Shown: positions 7,441-16,160 of the stretch, piece by piece
Position numbering within the stretch: the first letter of the stretch is position 1
How the letters are laid out: every line of letters starts with the position of its first letter
From: DATLSM01 sp049585815
GTDB taxonomy: Bacteria; Actinomycetota; Thermoleophilia; Solirubrobacterales; 70-9
Length of the DNA stretch: 30,142 nt
Direction: 5' to 3'
Assembly: GCA_049585815.1 (NCBI GenBank)
Contig: JBAVAR010000003.1
Coordinates: 1 to 30,142 of the forward strand
Notes under the pieces: generated by a model
Seen by the model: the letters and a program-made list of their open reading frames with translations, nothing else
What the model was told of the DNA's origin: nothing
The model's database searches: none
Program-made: the position numbers and the translations under genes

Positions 7441-8459
7441 GATCCAGGCAGGTCGCGATCATCACCATCGCGGCGCTTGCCGCCGCTGCAGGGCTCGCCG
7501 GGCTCGCCAACGCCAGCAGGCCAGGGTCGGCCCACATCAGCGCTCTCGGACCCTACCCCGATCTCGGAGCCTGCCCTGTCTTCCCCGCTCCGCCCGCCTC
7601 GCTACCTGCCACCTCCCCCTCCCAAGCGAGCGAGTCAGCCTGGAACCAGGACATCTCCAGGGCCCCAATTGACCCCAAATCCGCCGCCTACATCGCCTAC
7701 ATCGACTCCCACGGCGGCGATCACCTGCATCCTGACTTCGGCCCTCCTCGCTCCTACGGCTTCCCCTATACCGTCGTCGGTGCCGGCCAGCGCAGACTCC
7801 CGATCCACTACACCGCCTACGGCAGCGAAAGCGACCGGGGTCCCTTCCCGATCCCGGCGGACGCTCCGGTAGAGGGGGGCCAGAAAAGTAAAGGCGATCG
7901 CCACGTCCTCGTAGTCGATCGCGCCAGCTGCGCGCTCTACGAGCTCTACCGCGCCTTCTATGTGCCGGAGCCGCATCCCCACTGGAACGCCGACTCGGGA
8001 GTCAGCTGGAACCTGCGCTCGAGCGCGCTGCGTCCCGACTCCTGGACCTCGGCCGACGCCGCCGGCCTGCCGATCTTTCCCGGCTTGGTCCGCTATGAAG
8101 AAGCCAGCGACGGACGAATCGACCACGCGATCCGCGTCACTTTCGATAGCACCCGCAATGCCTGGGTTCACCCGGGCTCGCACTGCGCGGGGGACACCGC
8201 CAACCCCGCGGCGCCACCGATGGGCCTGCGCCTGCGATTGAGACCAAACTATGACCTCAGCAGCTTCAGCGGCGCCGCCAGGGCGATCGGCATCGCCCTC
8301 GAGCACTACGGCCTGATCGTCGCCGACAACGGCTCCAACTGGTTTCTCAGCGGCACCAGCGACCGGCGCTGGAACAACGGCAACCTCGACCAGCTCAAGC
8401 GCATCCCGGGGAGCGCCTTCGAGGTGGTGAAAAGCGCAGCCCGCATTCATCCCTGCTGA
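7437..8459 (+). CDS. Secreted protein of unknown function
   Basis: This 340-residue product has an N-terminal export signal (VAIITIAALAAAAGLAGLAN after MRSRQ), a proline-rich stretch, then a globular domain. The C-terminal part contains LIVADNGSNWFLSGTSDRRW and PGSAFEVV. A similar '(M/L)xxADNGSxWxxSGxxDxRW ... GSxFEVV' ending occurs in many uncharacterised secreted proteins of soil bacteria. Cysteines at 'DRASCALYEL', 'GSHCAGD' and the end could form disulfides outside the cell. No catalytic motif can be named. It is coupled to the small repeat protein and sits 72 bp before the GGDEF-EAL gene. Confidence 0.8.
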   Translation: MRSRQVAIITIAALAAAAGLAGLANASRPGSAHISALGPYPDLGACPVFPAPPASLPATSPSQASESAWNQDISRAPIDPKSAAYIAYIDSHGGDHLHPDFGPPRSYGFPYTVVGAGQRRLPIHYTAYGSESDRGPFPIPADAPVEGGQKSKGDRHVLVVDRASCALYELYRAFYVPEPHPHWNADSGVSWNLRSSALRPDSWTSADAAGLPIFPGLVRYEEASDGRIDHAIRVTFDSTRNAWVHPGSHCAGDTANPAAPPMGLRLRLRPNYDLSSFSGAARAIGIALEHYGLIVADNGSNWFLSGTSDRRWNNGNLDQLKRIPGSAFEVVKSAARIHPC

Positions 8460-8531
8460 GGCCTTCGGCCACCCGCCGCTTCGGGAAACTACGGTAAAGA
8501 GGCTTGGCAATTCGTCGATCCGGCAAGGGCG

Positions 8532-10829
8532 GTGCCGATCACCTTCCGACAGAACCTCAACCGGCGGGGCGGCTCCTGGAACACCAGGTCGAACCTGCTT
8601 TTCCTAGCGGCGGGAGTAGCAATGCTCGCCGAGCTCGCGCAGGTGTACGCCTTTCCCGGTCAGCCGAGCGGGAGCCTGACAAACGTGATGGTCTTGGCGA
8701 TCCTCGTCTTACCGGTCATCGCCTTTTTCCTCTCCGCGCTCCAGAGGGAGGGCGAGCGCCTCGGCTGGATCCTGATCGGCGCCGGACTCGCTCTGAACTC
8801 GATCGGAGAGGCCTATTTTTTCTTCGCCCAGCGGACGCTGACGGCCTTCCCGACCACCGGCGACCTATTTTGCCTGGCACTCTTCCCATTGCTGATCAGC
8901 GGTGTGATCGTGTTGGTCCGTGAGGGGCGCGAGCGAACGCAAATTTCAATCGGGATCGACGGGGTTGTTATTGCGCTTGCAATCGGCTCCCTCGCCTATG
9001 AGCTGATCTTCAACGGGCTTCTCGTCCAGGCCTCCGACTCCCGCCTTTTGGTCGGCGTCGAGCTCGCCTACCCGATCCTCGACCTCGCCACACTGGCGCT
9101 GCTCGGGGTGATCTGCATTCCCAGCCACTTCCGGGTCGGCGCCGCCTACTTCTGGTTGATGGCAGGGATGGCCCTGCTGCTGGCGACCGACCTCGCCAAT
9201 CTGACGGACACCGCCCACGGTGCCGACAACCCCGAAACGGCCCTCTACTTCGGCTGGGGACTGGCGATCGTCCTGCTTTCCGTTTCTTCCCACTTCGGCG
9301 CCACTCTCAGGCGCTCTGACGCATTTCGCGGCCGGATCCTCGGTGTCGCCCTCGGCGGCGCCATGCTCGTTTCCCTCGCACTCCTCCTGGAGGAGGCGGC
9401 GCGCCACCAGAACCCTGTCGTGATCATCTCCAGCGCCGCTGCCGTCCTCCTGGGTATGGGGCGCCTTTTTCGGACCCTGGCGGAGAACAGCCAGCTGATC
9501 CGCCAGCGCAATGAGGTGATCGCAAATCAGCGCGAGATGCAGTCGCGGCTGCGCTACCTGGCCGACCACGACCCCCTGACCGGTCTCTGCAACCGTCGCC
9601 GTTTCGTCGATCGGGTCCAGGAGCAGCTCCGCTATGCGCGACGCTACCAGCGCAGGGGGGCCTTGCTATTTGTCGACCTCGACTCCTTCAAGTTCGTCAA
9701 CGACTCCTTTGGCCACCCGACCGGCGACCGTGTGATCTGCCGGGTTGCCTCAGCCATCGCCGGTTGTCTGCGAGGCACCGATAGCTCAGCACGCTTGGGC
9801 GGAGATGAGTTCGCCGTTCTTGTGCCAGAGGTTGACGGCGCGGGCGCGCTGCGGGTGGCAGAGACGGTGCTCGGCGCGATCAAGGTCGGAGAGGATCCGG
9901 TGATCGGCGCAAGTATCGGCGTCGTTCTCTTCGCGCCCGACAGCGGCGGAACCGCCGAGGATCTCTTTATCGCAGCCGACATCGCCCTCTACGAGGCCAA
10001 GGAGGCTGGACAGGGGGGAATCTGCGTTTACCGAGGGCATCGGGGAATGAAACTCACATGGGTCGACCGGATCAGAGAGGCGCTACGCGAGGACCGGCTC
10101 GTTCTGCACGCGCAGCCGATCGTCGATTTGAGAACCGGAGGGGTGGAGCGGGAGGAGCTGTTGGTGAGGATGATCGACCAACAGGGTCGGGAGATCCTGC
10201 CCGACTCCTTTCTGCCCACCGCCGAGCGCTTCGGCCTGATCGCTGAGATCGATCGCTTCGCCGTCGTAAAGGCGATCGACCTGGCCCGAGGTGGGCGGGC
10301 GGTCGCGGTCAATATCGCCGGCCCCTCACTGACCGATCGCGAGCTTGTCGAGCGGGTTGCGGCGGCCGTCCGTTCGGGCATGGACCCACACATGCTGAGC
10401 TTCGAGCTGACCGAGACGACAGGCGTAGCCAATATCGAGGCGGCCCGCCGCTTTGCGGGCTACCTGGAGAACCTCGGCTGCGAGCTGGCCCTCGATGACT
10501 TCGGCACCGGTCTCAGTTCGCTCGGCTACCTCAAGAGCATTCCGATCCAGACGTTGAAGATCGACACAGAGTTTGTACGCGGGATGAGCGGCAGCACTTT
10601 CGACCGTTACTTGGTGCAGACAATTGTCGGCCTTGCACGACGCCTAGGACAGAAGACCGTCGCTGAGGGCGTCGAGGACGTGGCCACCCTCTCCCTGCTG
10701 CGGATGTTCGGAATCGATTACGGACAGGGCTACCTGCTCGGCGCGCCGGCGCCGATCGATTCCGGTGGCCCACACGTGGTCGCGCCCTTTTTGCGCAGCA
10801 CGATTGACGCTGCCGCCACCGCGGCGTAG
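8532..10829 (+). CDS. Membrane GGDEF-EAL cyclic-di-GMP protein
   Basis: This 765-residue protein starts with eight or nine membrane helices (about residues 15-310), then a short coiled linker, a GGDEF domain (about 340-490) and an EAL domain (about 505-755). The GGDEF motif is intact (LGGDEF, about 423-427). RGTD lies five residues before it, matching the inhibitory I-site RxxD. In the EAL domain the signature reads REELLVRM, so A is replaced by E while the metal-binding Glu is kept. The other catalytic elements are present: VAVNIAG, SFELTET, ALDDFGTG, TLKID, VAEGVED and YGQGYLLG. Both synthesis and breakdown of c-di-GMP are therefore plausible. The membrane domain may sense an unknown signal. 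The GTG start at 8532 has no strong ribosome site. Confidence 0.93.
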   Translation: MPITFRQNLNRRGGSWNTRSNLLFLAAGVAMLAELAQVYAFPGQPSGSLTNVMVLAILVLPVIAFFLSALQREGERLGWILIGAGLALNSIGEAYFFFAQRTLTAFPTTGDLFCLALFPLLISGVIVLVREGRERTQISIGIDGVVIALAIGSLAYELIFNGLLVQASDSRLLVGVELAYPILDLATLALLGVICIPSHFRVGAAYFWLMAGMALLLATDLANLTDTAHGADNPETALYFGWGLAIVLLSVSSHFGATLRRSDAFRGRILGVALGGAMLVSLALLLEEAARHQNPVVIISSAAAVLLGMGRLFRTLAENSQLIRQRNEVIANQREMQSRLRYLADHDPLTGLCNRRRFVDRVQEQLRYARRYQRRGALLFVDLDSFKFVNDSFGHPTGDRVICRVASAIAGCLRGTDSSARLGGDEFAVLVPEVDGAGALRVAETVLGAIKVGEDPVIGASIGVVLFAPDSGGTAEDLFIAADIALYEAKEAGQGGICVYRGHRGMKLTWVDRIREALREDRLVLHAQPIVDLRTGGVEREELLVRMIDQQGREILPDSFLPTAERFGLIAEIDRFAVVKAIDLARGGRAVAVNIAGPSLTDRELVERVAAAVRSGMDPHMLSFELTETTGVANIEAARRFAGYLENLGCELALDDFGTGLSSLGYLKSIPIQTLKIDTEFVRGMSGSTFDRYLVQTIVGLARRLGQKTVAEGVEDVATLSLLRMFGIDYGQGYLLGAPAPIDSGGPHVVAPFLRSTIDAAATAA

Positions 10830-11154
10830 GCGGCCCGGCTCGCAAACTCGCTCAGATTCCTCCGGCGATAGCTGCGGGTCGAGCAATTTGCGGTTCCCAC
10901 CTTCGGGGCTGGGCGAATCAGGTCCAAGGCGACCAAGGAAAGGCGGTGACCCCCGGGACCGCGAAGTGCCGGTGGCGACTACGCCGGTCCCAACTGCCGC
11001 GAGGCGGCCCAGAGGCGCCCTCCGCGTCACGGATGATCCAAGAGATGGGTTTTTGAACGCGCTAAGCCGCGGGGCAAGCTTGGGAAATCGGCCAAACCCA
11101 GGATGAAAGCGACCAGAATGTCGCTGGCCCCGGCGCAGCCCGCCCAACCCGCTC
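10830..11154. other. Intergenic stretch with no recognised feature
   Basis: Between the GGDEF-EAL gene and the zinc-ribbon gene, frames on both strands look like shadows and no RNA gene or clear hairpin was recognised. Confidence 0.4.
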
Positions 11155-11379
11155 TCAGGCCGCGGGACGCAAGTGGCCTGGCGCGCCCCGGTCCAAGTGG
11201 GAGATGCCGTCGTCGATGCGCCAAGCACCAGCGAGCGGACCCTCACTGAACCAGATCAATGGCCGATTACACTCGGGGCAATAGCGGTTCGAGTGCATGC
11301 GACTCATGTTCAGTGGGCCGTAGAAGCCGCTCGGCTTAGGGATCGAAGCACCACAGGCGGGACAAGCTCCTTCATTCAT
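11155..11379 (-). CDS. Small zinc-ribbon protein
   Basis: This 74-residue protein has two knuckles, CPAC and CPEC, separated by 25 residues (GACPACGASIPKPSG..., SNRYCPECNRPLIW). That is a typical four-cysteine zinc ribbon. The rest (GPLAGAWRIDDGISHLDR) has no known motif. The ATG at 11379 gives the compact protein; a longer frame extends into the tRNA-Arg gene and is unlikely. Function is unknown; such ribbons bind nucleic acid or protein. Confidence 0.6.
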   Translation of the reverse strand: MNEGACPACGASIPKPSGFYGPLNMSRMHSNRYCPECNRPLIWFSEGPLAGAWRIDDGISHLDRGAPGHLRPAA

Positions 11380-11467
11380 CAAACAACCGTACCTTCGGAC
11401 GCCGACGGCATTTGCTGTCCTTGGGCGCCCCCCCGGCATTTTGTTGGCCCCGTTGAGCGTCTCCTCA

Positions 11468-11540
11468 CGCCCCCGGCTGGATTCGAACCAGCGACCCACG
11501 GCTTAGAAGGCCGTCGCTCTGTCCGCTGAGCTACGGGGGC
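11468..11540 (-). tRNA. tRNA-Arg(TCT)
   Basis: The minus-strand cloverleaf has acceptor GCCCCCG pairing with the mirrored 3' strand (11469-11475) and discriminator G. The D-arm is GCTCAGCGGACAGAGC. The anticodon arm ACGGC-CTTCTAA-GCCGT has anticodon TCT (11505-11507), and the T-loop is TTCGAAT. No CCA is encoded. A degraded integrase remnant lies just upstream (to the right), and a decayed copy of the 5' half of this tRNA is found at 16161-16201. Confidence 0.95.
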
Positions 11541-11607
11541 AGATGGTCTAGATTTCGGCTCTAGCGAGCCGTTTCCTTGCTTCTCTTGTCCACCCCCACA
11601 GATCGCT

Positions 11608-11818
11608 TTAAGCGGTCATTTCCGCTCCGCTGCCCATTGCTGCCCAATCTAGGGCCGCATCGGACGTCAAGGTGTGCTCCGGGGAGCCGCTCACGCCTCC
11701 TTGCTGCCTTAGCGTAGACGCGAATCGGAAACGAGGGGTCTAACCATCCGCCCTGCTCGGCGACATAGACCGGGTCATCACCACAGGCGTAGCGCATCGA
11801 GGCATAAGTGCGTCGCAC
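11608..11818 (-). pseudogene. Tyrosine recombinase (integrase) C-terminal remnant
   Basis: The minus strand encodes RRTYASMRYACGDDPVYVAE then QGGWLDPSFPIRVYAKAARR and RERLPGAHLD. This matches the end of actinobacterial phage-type integrases, where the usual text is '(H)xLRHTYAS...GxDPxYVxxQxGHxDPxxTxxVYxxxxRRRxR'. The Arg-box R and the nucleophile Tyr (VYAKA) are visible, but the region before RRTYAS is gone and GGWLD replaces the usual LGHTD. After HLD a one-base shift leads into DAALDWAAMGSGAEMTA and a stop at 11608-11610, the expected tail. The rest of the gene (about 300 residues) is missing. It sits between the tRNA-Arg gene and a tRNA-Pro 3' fragment, so it marks an old integrated element. 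Confidence 0.72.
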
Positions 11819-11858
11819 CAAGAGCGGAAACCCGCATCGGAGGCGCGCTTCTGGTTTA

Positions 11859-11897
11859 TCGAGGCGGCAGGATTTGAACCTGCGACCGCTCGGTCCC
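11859..11897 (-). other. tRNA-Pro 3'-half remnant (probable attachment site)
   Basis: On the minus strand the sequence holds the 3' part of an anticodon loop (GGGA), stem strand CCGAG, variable region CGGTC, a perfect T-arm GCAGG-TTCAAAT-CCTGC, and an acceptor 3' strand CGCCTCG plus A73. The 5' half is absent: the sequence before GGGA does not pair with CCGAG. A loop ending NGG-G-A implies a proline tRNA. Homology that begins in the anticodon loop and runs to the 3' end is the classic att core used by tyrosine integrases, and an integrase remnant lies about 40 bp away. Confidence 0.6.
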
Positions 11898-12045
11898 AGC
11901 CGGCTGATGCGACTATCCCCTCGTCCTTTCCTGGCGACGACCTTGATCGTGTTCATCCTGCAAGCTGAATCTGGCGGGCAGCGCCAACGGCGAACAGGGG
12001 CGAGTAGCCCGAAACCTACGGCCATGCTGAGCTAGCTTTGCAGCC

Positions 12046-12951
12046 ATGTCGTCGGGGGATCGGAACGCTTCGGGTCTGCGCCGGAGAAGTGTCGAGGCAA
12101 ACGGGATTGAGTTCGGGATCCTGGAAGTGGGCAGCGGGCCTTTAGCTCTTTGCCTCCACGGCTTCCCCGACTCTGCGCATACTTGGCGGTACCTGCTCCC
12201 AGAGCTGGCGCAGCTTGGCTTTCGCGCAGTGGCGCCATTCATGCGGGGATATGCGCCGACTGGACTGGCGCCAAACGGCGCTTATCAATTCGGCGCGCTG
12301 GTGGCCGACGTCATCGCTCTACATGATGCTCTTGGCGGTGACGAGCGGGCGGTTTTGATTGGAAACGACTGGGGAGCCGAGGCCGCCTACGGAGCGGCCT
12401 CCTTGGCGCCCGAAAGGTGGCGGCTGTTGGTGACGATCGCCGTTCCTCCGCTGGCTCTCGACGAACGGCTCTTCAGCGACTACGATCAGTTGAAGCGGTT
12501 CTTCTACCTGTTCTTTATGAAGACCAAGCGGGCAGAGTCCGTCCTTGCCTTAGACGGGATGGCGTTCCTCGACCGGCTCTGGGCGGACTGGTGTCCTGGT
12601 TATGACGCAAGTGAGGACTTGCGCTATGTGAAGAGGTGTCTGAGCGAGCCAAAAAACCTCTCGGCCGCAATTGCCTATTATCGGGCAGTCGAGCCTGGGG
12701 TGGGGAAGGTGGGTGCCGAAGACGTGCAAGCCGCTGAGCACGACGCACTCCTACGGACAGCTCCTCAGCCGACCCTCTACCTGCACGGGGATAGGGACGG
12801 TTGCATCGATCTCTCGCTCATTGGCGGCGCCGAGCGCTACCTCTCCCCCGGCTCGCGAACAGAAATCATTGAAGGCGCTGGCCACTTTTTGCAAGTCGAG
12901 CGACCCGACTTGGCGAACGAGCGCATCCTTTCGTGGCTCAGCTCGAGATGA
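12046..12951 (+). CDS. Alpha/beta hydrolase, epoxide hydrolase/haloalkane dehalogenase-like
   Basis: This 301-residue enzyme has the HGFPD oxyanion-hole motif (38-42) and the nucleophile elbow GNDWGA with Asp108 as nucleophile, not Ser. It also has a late acidic site in LHGDRDGCID and the catalytic His in GAGHFLQVERP. An Asp nucleophile with HGFP points to epoxide hydrolases or haloalkane dehalogenases, which open the substrate through a covalent alkyl-enzyme ester. The lid region (about 140-230) is Tyr/Phe-rich (YLFFM, AIAYYRAVEP), favouring an epoxide hydrolase. The physiological substrate is unknown. The ATG at 12046 has no clear ribosome site. It lies inside the region bounded by integrase/tRNA remnants, so it may be acquired cargo. 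Confidence 0.85.
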   Translation: MSSGDRNASGLRRRSVEANGIEFGILEVGSGPLALCLHGFPDSAHTWRYLLPELAQLGFRAVAPFMRGYAPTGLAPNGAYQFGALVADVIALHDALGGDERAVLIGNDWGAEAAYGAASLAPERWRLLVTIAVPPLALDERLFSDYDQLKRFFYLFFMKTKRAESVLALDGMAFLDRLWADWCPGYDASEDLRYVKRCLSEPKNLSAAIAYYRAVEPGVGKVGAEDVQAAEHDALLRTAPQPTLYLHGDRDGCIDLSLIGGAERYLSPGSRTEIIEGAGHFLQVERPDLANERILSWLSSR

Positions 12952-13098
12952 CGAACCGCCGTGGCACCTTCTTGATCGTCCCGGCCTCCCCTACGCTTGC
13001 CGAGCTGCGACTCCATCCGCGGGCTTGCGCTCGAATGGCGGTCGTGCGACGCTGGCACTCGTCTCGTCGCTCCCGATATTCCCCCGAAGGGTATTCAG

Positions 13099-13674
13099 AT
13101 GAAGCGCCAACGCAGCAAATTGACCTACGCCAACGTCGTCTCAACCTTCTGTCTCTTCCTCCTGCTTGGTGGCACCGCCTATGCGACTCTCAGCCTCCCG
13201 AAGAACTCGGTCGGCTCCAAGCAGCTGAAACCGAACTCCGTCACCGGAAATAAAGTGAAGCAGGGCACGATCGCAGCAAGCGATCTGAGCTCCGGGGCGC
13301 TCAAGGCGCTCATCCCCGTCACCCCTTACTCGAAAACCGAAAGCGATGCCCGGTACCTCCGGAGCACAATAGCCGAGGTCAAGTCGTTCAAACTCGGCGA
13401 AGGAAGCGGCGAAAGCACCTCCAAGGAAGTCAACTGTCCGAAGGGCTACCAGGCGACCGGCGGGGGGGTGGATACCTCCAACACGCTCAATGACAGAGTC
13501 TCGGCATCAACGCCGACCTTCGAAGACCGACGTCCAGAGCAGTTCATCGGCGAAGGAGAACATCAGGAGGGACCTGCGACCGGCTGGTTTGGCGCGATCA
13601 CCGTGCAGGGCGCACGAGAAGTCTCTCCATTCGCCTTCTACGAGGTGGTTGTCATCTGCTCACAGATCGGTTGA
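13099..13674 (+). CDS. Secreted/anchored protein of the KRxRSKLTYANVV family
   Basis: This 191-residue protein begins MKRQRSKLTYANVVSTFCLF followed by LLLGGTAYA, a basic N-terminus plus hydrophobic signal or anchor. Next comes LPKNSVGSKQLKPNSVTGNK with VKQGTIAASDL. This N-terminus with repeating 'KNSVGxKQLKxNxVTGxKVKxGT' is very frequent, in many paralogues, in Solirubrobacterales-type genomes, and it supports the taxonomic guess. The C-terminal part has CPKGYQATGGGVD and two further-spaced Cys, probably a small beta domain outside the cell. The ATG at 13099 is chosen because it starts the conserved N-terminus and has GAAGGG upstream; a longer frame opens at 12997. The function is unknown. 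Confidence 0.82.
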   Translation: MKRQRSKLTYANVVSTFCLFLLLGGTAYATLSLPKNSVGSKQLKPNSVTGNKVKQGTIAASDLSSGALKALIPVTPYSKTESDARYLRSTIAEVKSFKLGEGSGESTSKEVNCPKGYQATGGGVDTSNTLNDRVSASTPTFEDRRPEQFIGEGEHQEGPATGWFGAITVQGAREVSPFAFYEVVVICSQIG

Positions 13675-13786
13675 CGGGTCGGCCCAGGTGCCTAGCGACG
13701 CGGTGAGCACACTGCCAACCACGGATTCACCAGAGTTTTAGGGCAGGGTGTGATTGACAGGGCTGGCGGCTGAGCAACAGCTTGCA

Positions 13787-13999
13787 ATGGGACAGCGCGT
13801 AGCGTCGCCGCGCGAAGCGCGAGTCTGGACCGACCCGAAACTTGGCCGGGACAAGTGCTTCTACCGGGTGCTCAACTTGGATGTCATCCCTCCGCCGAAC
13901 CTGCTCGACCGTTATCGCAAAGAAGGGATCGGACTTGTCCGCATCAACCCCGATCATGACGAGCCGAGGTGGGTGCTTCAGCCGTGCAACGTGCGCTAA
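13787..13999 (+). CDS. Hypothetical small protein
   Basis: An open frame of about 70 residues (MGQRVASPREARVWTDPKLG..., ending VLQPCNVR) looks protein-like because of the balanced stretch CFYRVLNLDVIPPPNLLDRY and RKEGIGLVRINPDHDEPRWV. A longer version could start at TTG 13754. No family was recognised, and there is no good ribosome site. It may be a fragment of a larger gene cut when the neighbouring insertion sequence arrived. Confidence 0.35.
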   Translation: MGQRVASPREARVWTDPKLGRDKCFYRVLNLDVIPPPNLLDRYRKEGIGLVRINPDHDEPRWVLQPCNVR

Positions 14000-14019
14000 T
14001 CGCTCCTTAGCCCGAAGTT

Positions 14020-15950
14020 CCCGCTGTCGTCACCGTTGAGATCGGCCGCGATCCCCTTGTTTGTGCGAAATTGCGGCTGTTTCTTGGTGTTCTGCTGTCG
14101 TCAGTAATTGTCGTCCGAACAGCGCGATATTGTGAGAATATGAGCCGCAGTCCTCGGCCTTCCGGCGCGATGCACGTCGTCACCAACCGGCGCCAGGGCA
14201 AGCACCGCGAGTACGTCTCACACCTGCTGCGGCGCTCCTACCGCGAGGACGGCAAGGTAAAGAACGAGACCCTGGCCAACCTCTCCCACCTACCGGAGGA
14301 GGCGATCGCGGCGATTCGGGCGACGCTTCGCGGTGAGGTCCTGATCGGCGCCGATGGGGGGTTTGAGATCGTGCGCTCGCTGCCGGCCGGGCACGTCGAG
14401 GCGGCGCTTCGGATGGCGCGCCGGCTCGAGCTGGCGCGGCTCTTGGACCGAGGGCCCTCGCGCCAGCGCGACCTCTGCCTGGCGATGGTCTGCCAGCGGG
14501 TGCTTGCGCCGGGCTCAAAGCTTCATACCTCGCGCGCCCTGGGGCAGTCGACGCTGGCGGGCGAGCTCGGCGTCGAGGGGGCCGATGAGGACGAGCTCTA
14601 CGCGGCGCTTGACTGGCTCCTCGCCCGCCAGGAGAAAATCGAGGACCGCCTCGCCGGCCGCCACCTAAAGGACGGTGAGCTGGTCCTCTATGACGTCTCC
14701 TCCTCCTACTTTGAGGGGCGCAAGTGCCCGCTGGCAAAGCTCGGCTACTCGCGCGATCGCCGCCGCGGCACGCCCCAGATCATCTACGGGCTGCTCTGCG
14801 ACAAGCCGGGGCGCCCGCTCGCGGTCGAGGTCTTCTCGGGCGAGCTTCACGATGAGGCGACGCTGAGCGCCCAGGTGCAGAAGCTAAAGCGGCGCTTCGG
14901 CTTAAAGACGGTGATCGTGATCGCCGACCGCGGCATGGTCACCAAGGCCAACATCGAGGCGCTCGGCGCTGCCGAGGGGGTGGGCTGGATCACCGCGCTC
15001 AAGGCGCCCCAGATCAAGCGATTGGTCAAAGACGGCCAGCTGCAGCTCTCGCTCTTTGACGAGGCGAACCTGGCCGAGATCTCCGCCTCCGAGGATTACC
15101 CGGGCGAGCGGCTGATCGTCTGCCGCAACCCCCTGGTCGGGGCCGAGCGCTCGCGCAAGCGCTCCGAGCTGCTCGACGCAACCGAAGCCGAGCTTGAACA
15201 GGTCGCCGAGCGGGTAAAGGCCGGCAGCCTTGCCGGAGCGGCCGAGATCGGCCTCGCTGTCGGTCCCGCCCTCAAGCGCCACAAGGTCAAAAAGCACTTC
15301 GAGGTCGCGATCACCGACTCAAACTTCACCTTCTCCCGCAGGAGCGAGCAGATCGAGGCCGAGGCCGCCCTCGACGGCTTCTACGTCCTGCGCACCAGCG
15401 TCCCCGAGGACGAACTCGCCGCCGATGAGGTCGTGCGCTCCTATAAGGGGTTGGAGCAGGTCGAGCGCGCCTTCGGCACCCTCAAGGGTCCCGAGCTTGA
15501 GATCCGCCCGATCCACCACCACCTCGAGGGCCGCGTCCGCGCCCACGTCTTCCTCTGCATGCTCGCCTACTACCTGACCTGGCATCTGCGCGAGGCCTGG
15601 GCGCCGCTTTTGTTCAAGGATGAGGCGCCGCCGATCGCCGCCGACCCGGTCGCCAAGGCGAGCCGCTCGGCCTCAGCAGAGCGCAAGGCGCAGAGCAAGC
15701 GCACCGCTTCGGGCGAGCCCTGCCACAGCTACCGCAGCCTGATCGCCGAGCTTGGCACGCAGACCAGCAACACGGTTCGCCTCGCCGGCGCCGAGGCGAG
15801 CTTTGAGAAACTCGCCGAGCCGACCCCGATCCAGGCGCGGGCGCTTGAGCTCGTCGAGCGGGCGCCGGTCGTCGCGTAGTCACCACTCAGACAACCTCTC
15901 GGGATCGCAAACCCAGTCGGGAGGCGGGATTCACCTCGTTTCGGCTTGGG
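14020..15950. mobile_element. IS1634-like insertion sequence (ends approximate)
   Basis: The element consists of a complete IS1634/IS4-superfamily transposase with short flanks. Exact ends were not fixed. GCGATCCC followed by a GTTTG/GTTGT-like string occurs near 14048 and, inverted, near 15901-15908, and could belong to the terminal inverted repeats. No target duplication could be confirmed by eye. Confidence 0.5.
14140..15879 (+). CDS. IS1634-family DDE transposase
   Basis: This is a full-length transposase of about 579 residues from the ATG at 14140 (MSRSPRPSGAMHVVTNRRQG); an upstream in-frame ATG (14071) and an internal one (14170) are alternatives. The catalytic triad fits a DDE enzyme with a large insertion. 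The first Asp is in LVLYDVSSSYFEG, the second in VIVIADRGM, and the Glu is in SYKGLEQVERAFGTLK, which follows the Y-x2-x-x3-E-x6-K signature of the IS4/IS1634 group (the usual R is L here). The frame is intact, so the copy may be active. It moves its own DNA by cut-and-paste. It lies in a zone with other recombination scars. Confidence 0.88.
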   Translation: MSRSPRPSGAMHVVTNRRQGKHREYVSHLLRRSYREDGKVKNETLANLSHLPEEAIAAIRATLRGEVLIGADGGFEIVRSLPAGHVEAALRMARRLELARLLDRGPSRQRDLCLAMVCQRVLAPGSKLHTSRALGQSTLAGELGVEGADEDELYAALDWLLARQEKIEDRLAGRHLKDGELVLYDVSSSYFEGRKCPLAKLGYSRDRRRGTPQIIYGLLCDKPGRPLAVEVFSGELHDEATLSAQVQKLKRRFGLKTVIVIADRGMVTKANIEALGAAEGVGWITALKAPQIKRLVKDGQLQLSLFDEANLAEISASEDYPGERLIVCRNPLVGAERSRKRSELLDATEAELEQVAERVKAGSLAGAAEIGLAVGPALKRHKVKKHFEVAITDSNFTFSRRSEQIEAEAALDGFYVLRTSVPEDELAADEVVRSYKGLEQVERAFGTLKGPELEIRPIHHHLEGRVRAHVFLCMLAYYLTWHLREAWAPLLFKDEAPPIAADPVAKASRSASAERKAQSKRTASGEPCHSYRSLIAELGTQTSNTVRLAGAEASFEKLAEPTPIQARALELVERAPVVA

Positions 15951-16160
15951 AACTTCGGCTTAGCTATCGCCCGTCATCCTGCGTCCTACGGGTCTGGATC
16001 GGTCTGCGGCCCTACAGGCCGTCGGCCAAAATCGTTGGGGCAGCGAGCCCATCTCGCTGCCCAAACGGAGTTGACGCGTGCCTGAGCGAGTTCACATTGA
16101 GATCCGATTGGAGGAAGCTAATTTGGCTTCGCAGAGCCAGAAATCCGGGATCGCCGTGAC
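15880..16160. other. Intergenic region right of the IS
   Basis: No supported gene. The stretch holds the right flank of the insertion sequence and the hairpin at 16038-16062, and leads into the decayed tRNA-Arg copy. Confidence 0.4.
16038..16062. terminator. Perfect hairpin, possible terminator
   Basis: GGGCAGCGAG and CTCGCTGCCC form a perfect 10-bp stem with a 5-nt loop. There is no T-run. It may end transcription from the insertion sequence or from the opposite side. Confidence 0.45.
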
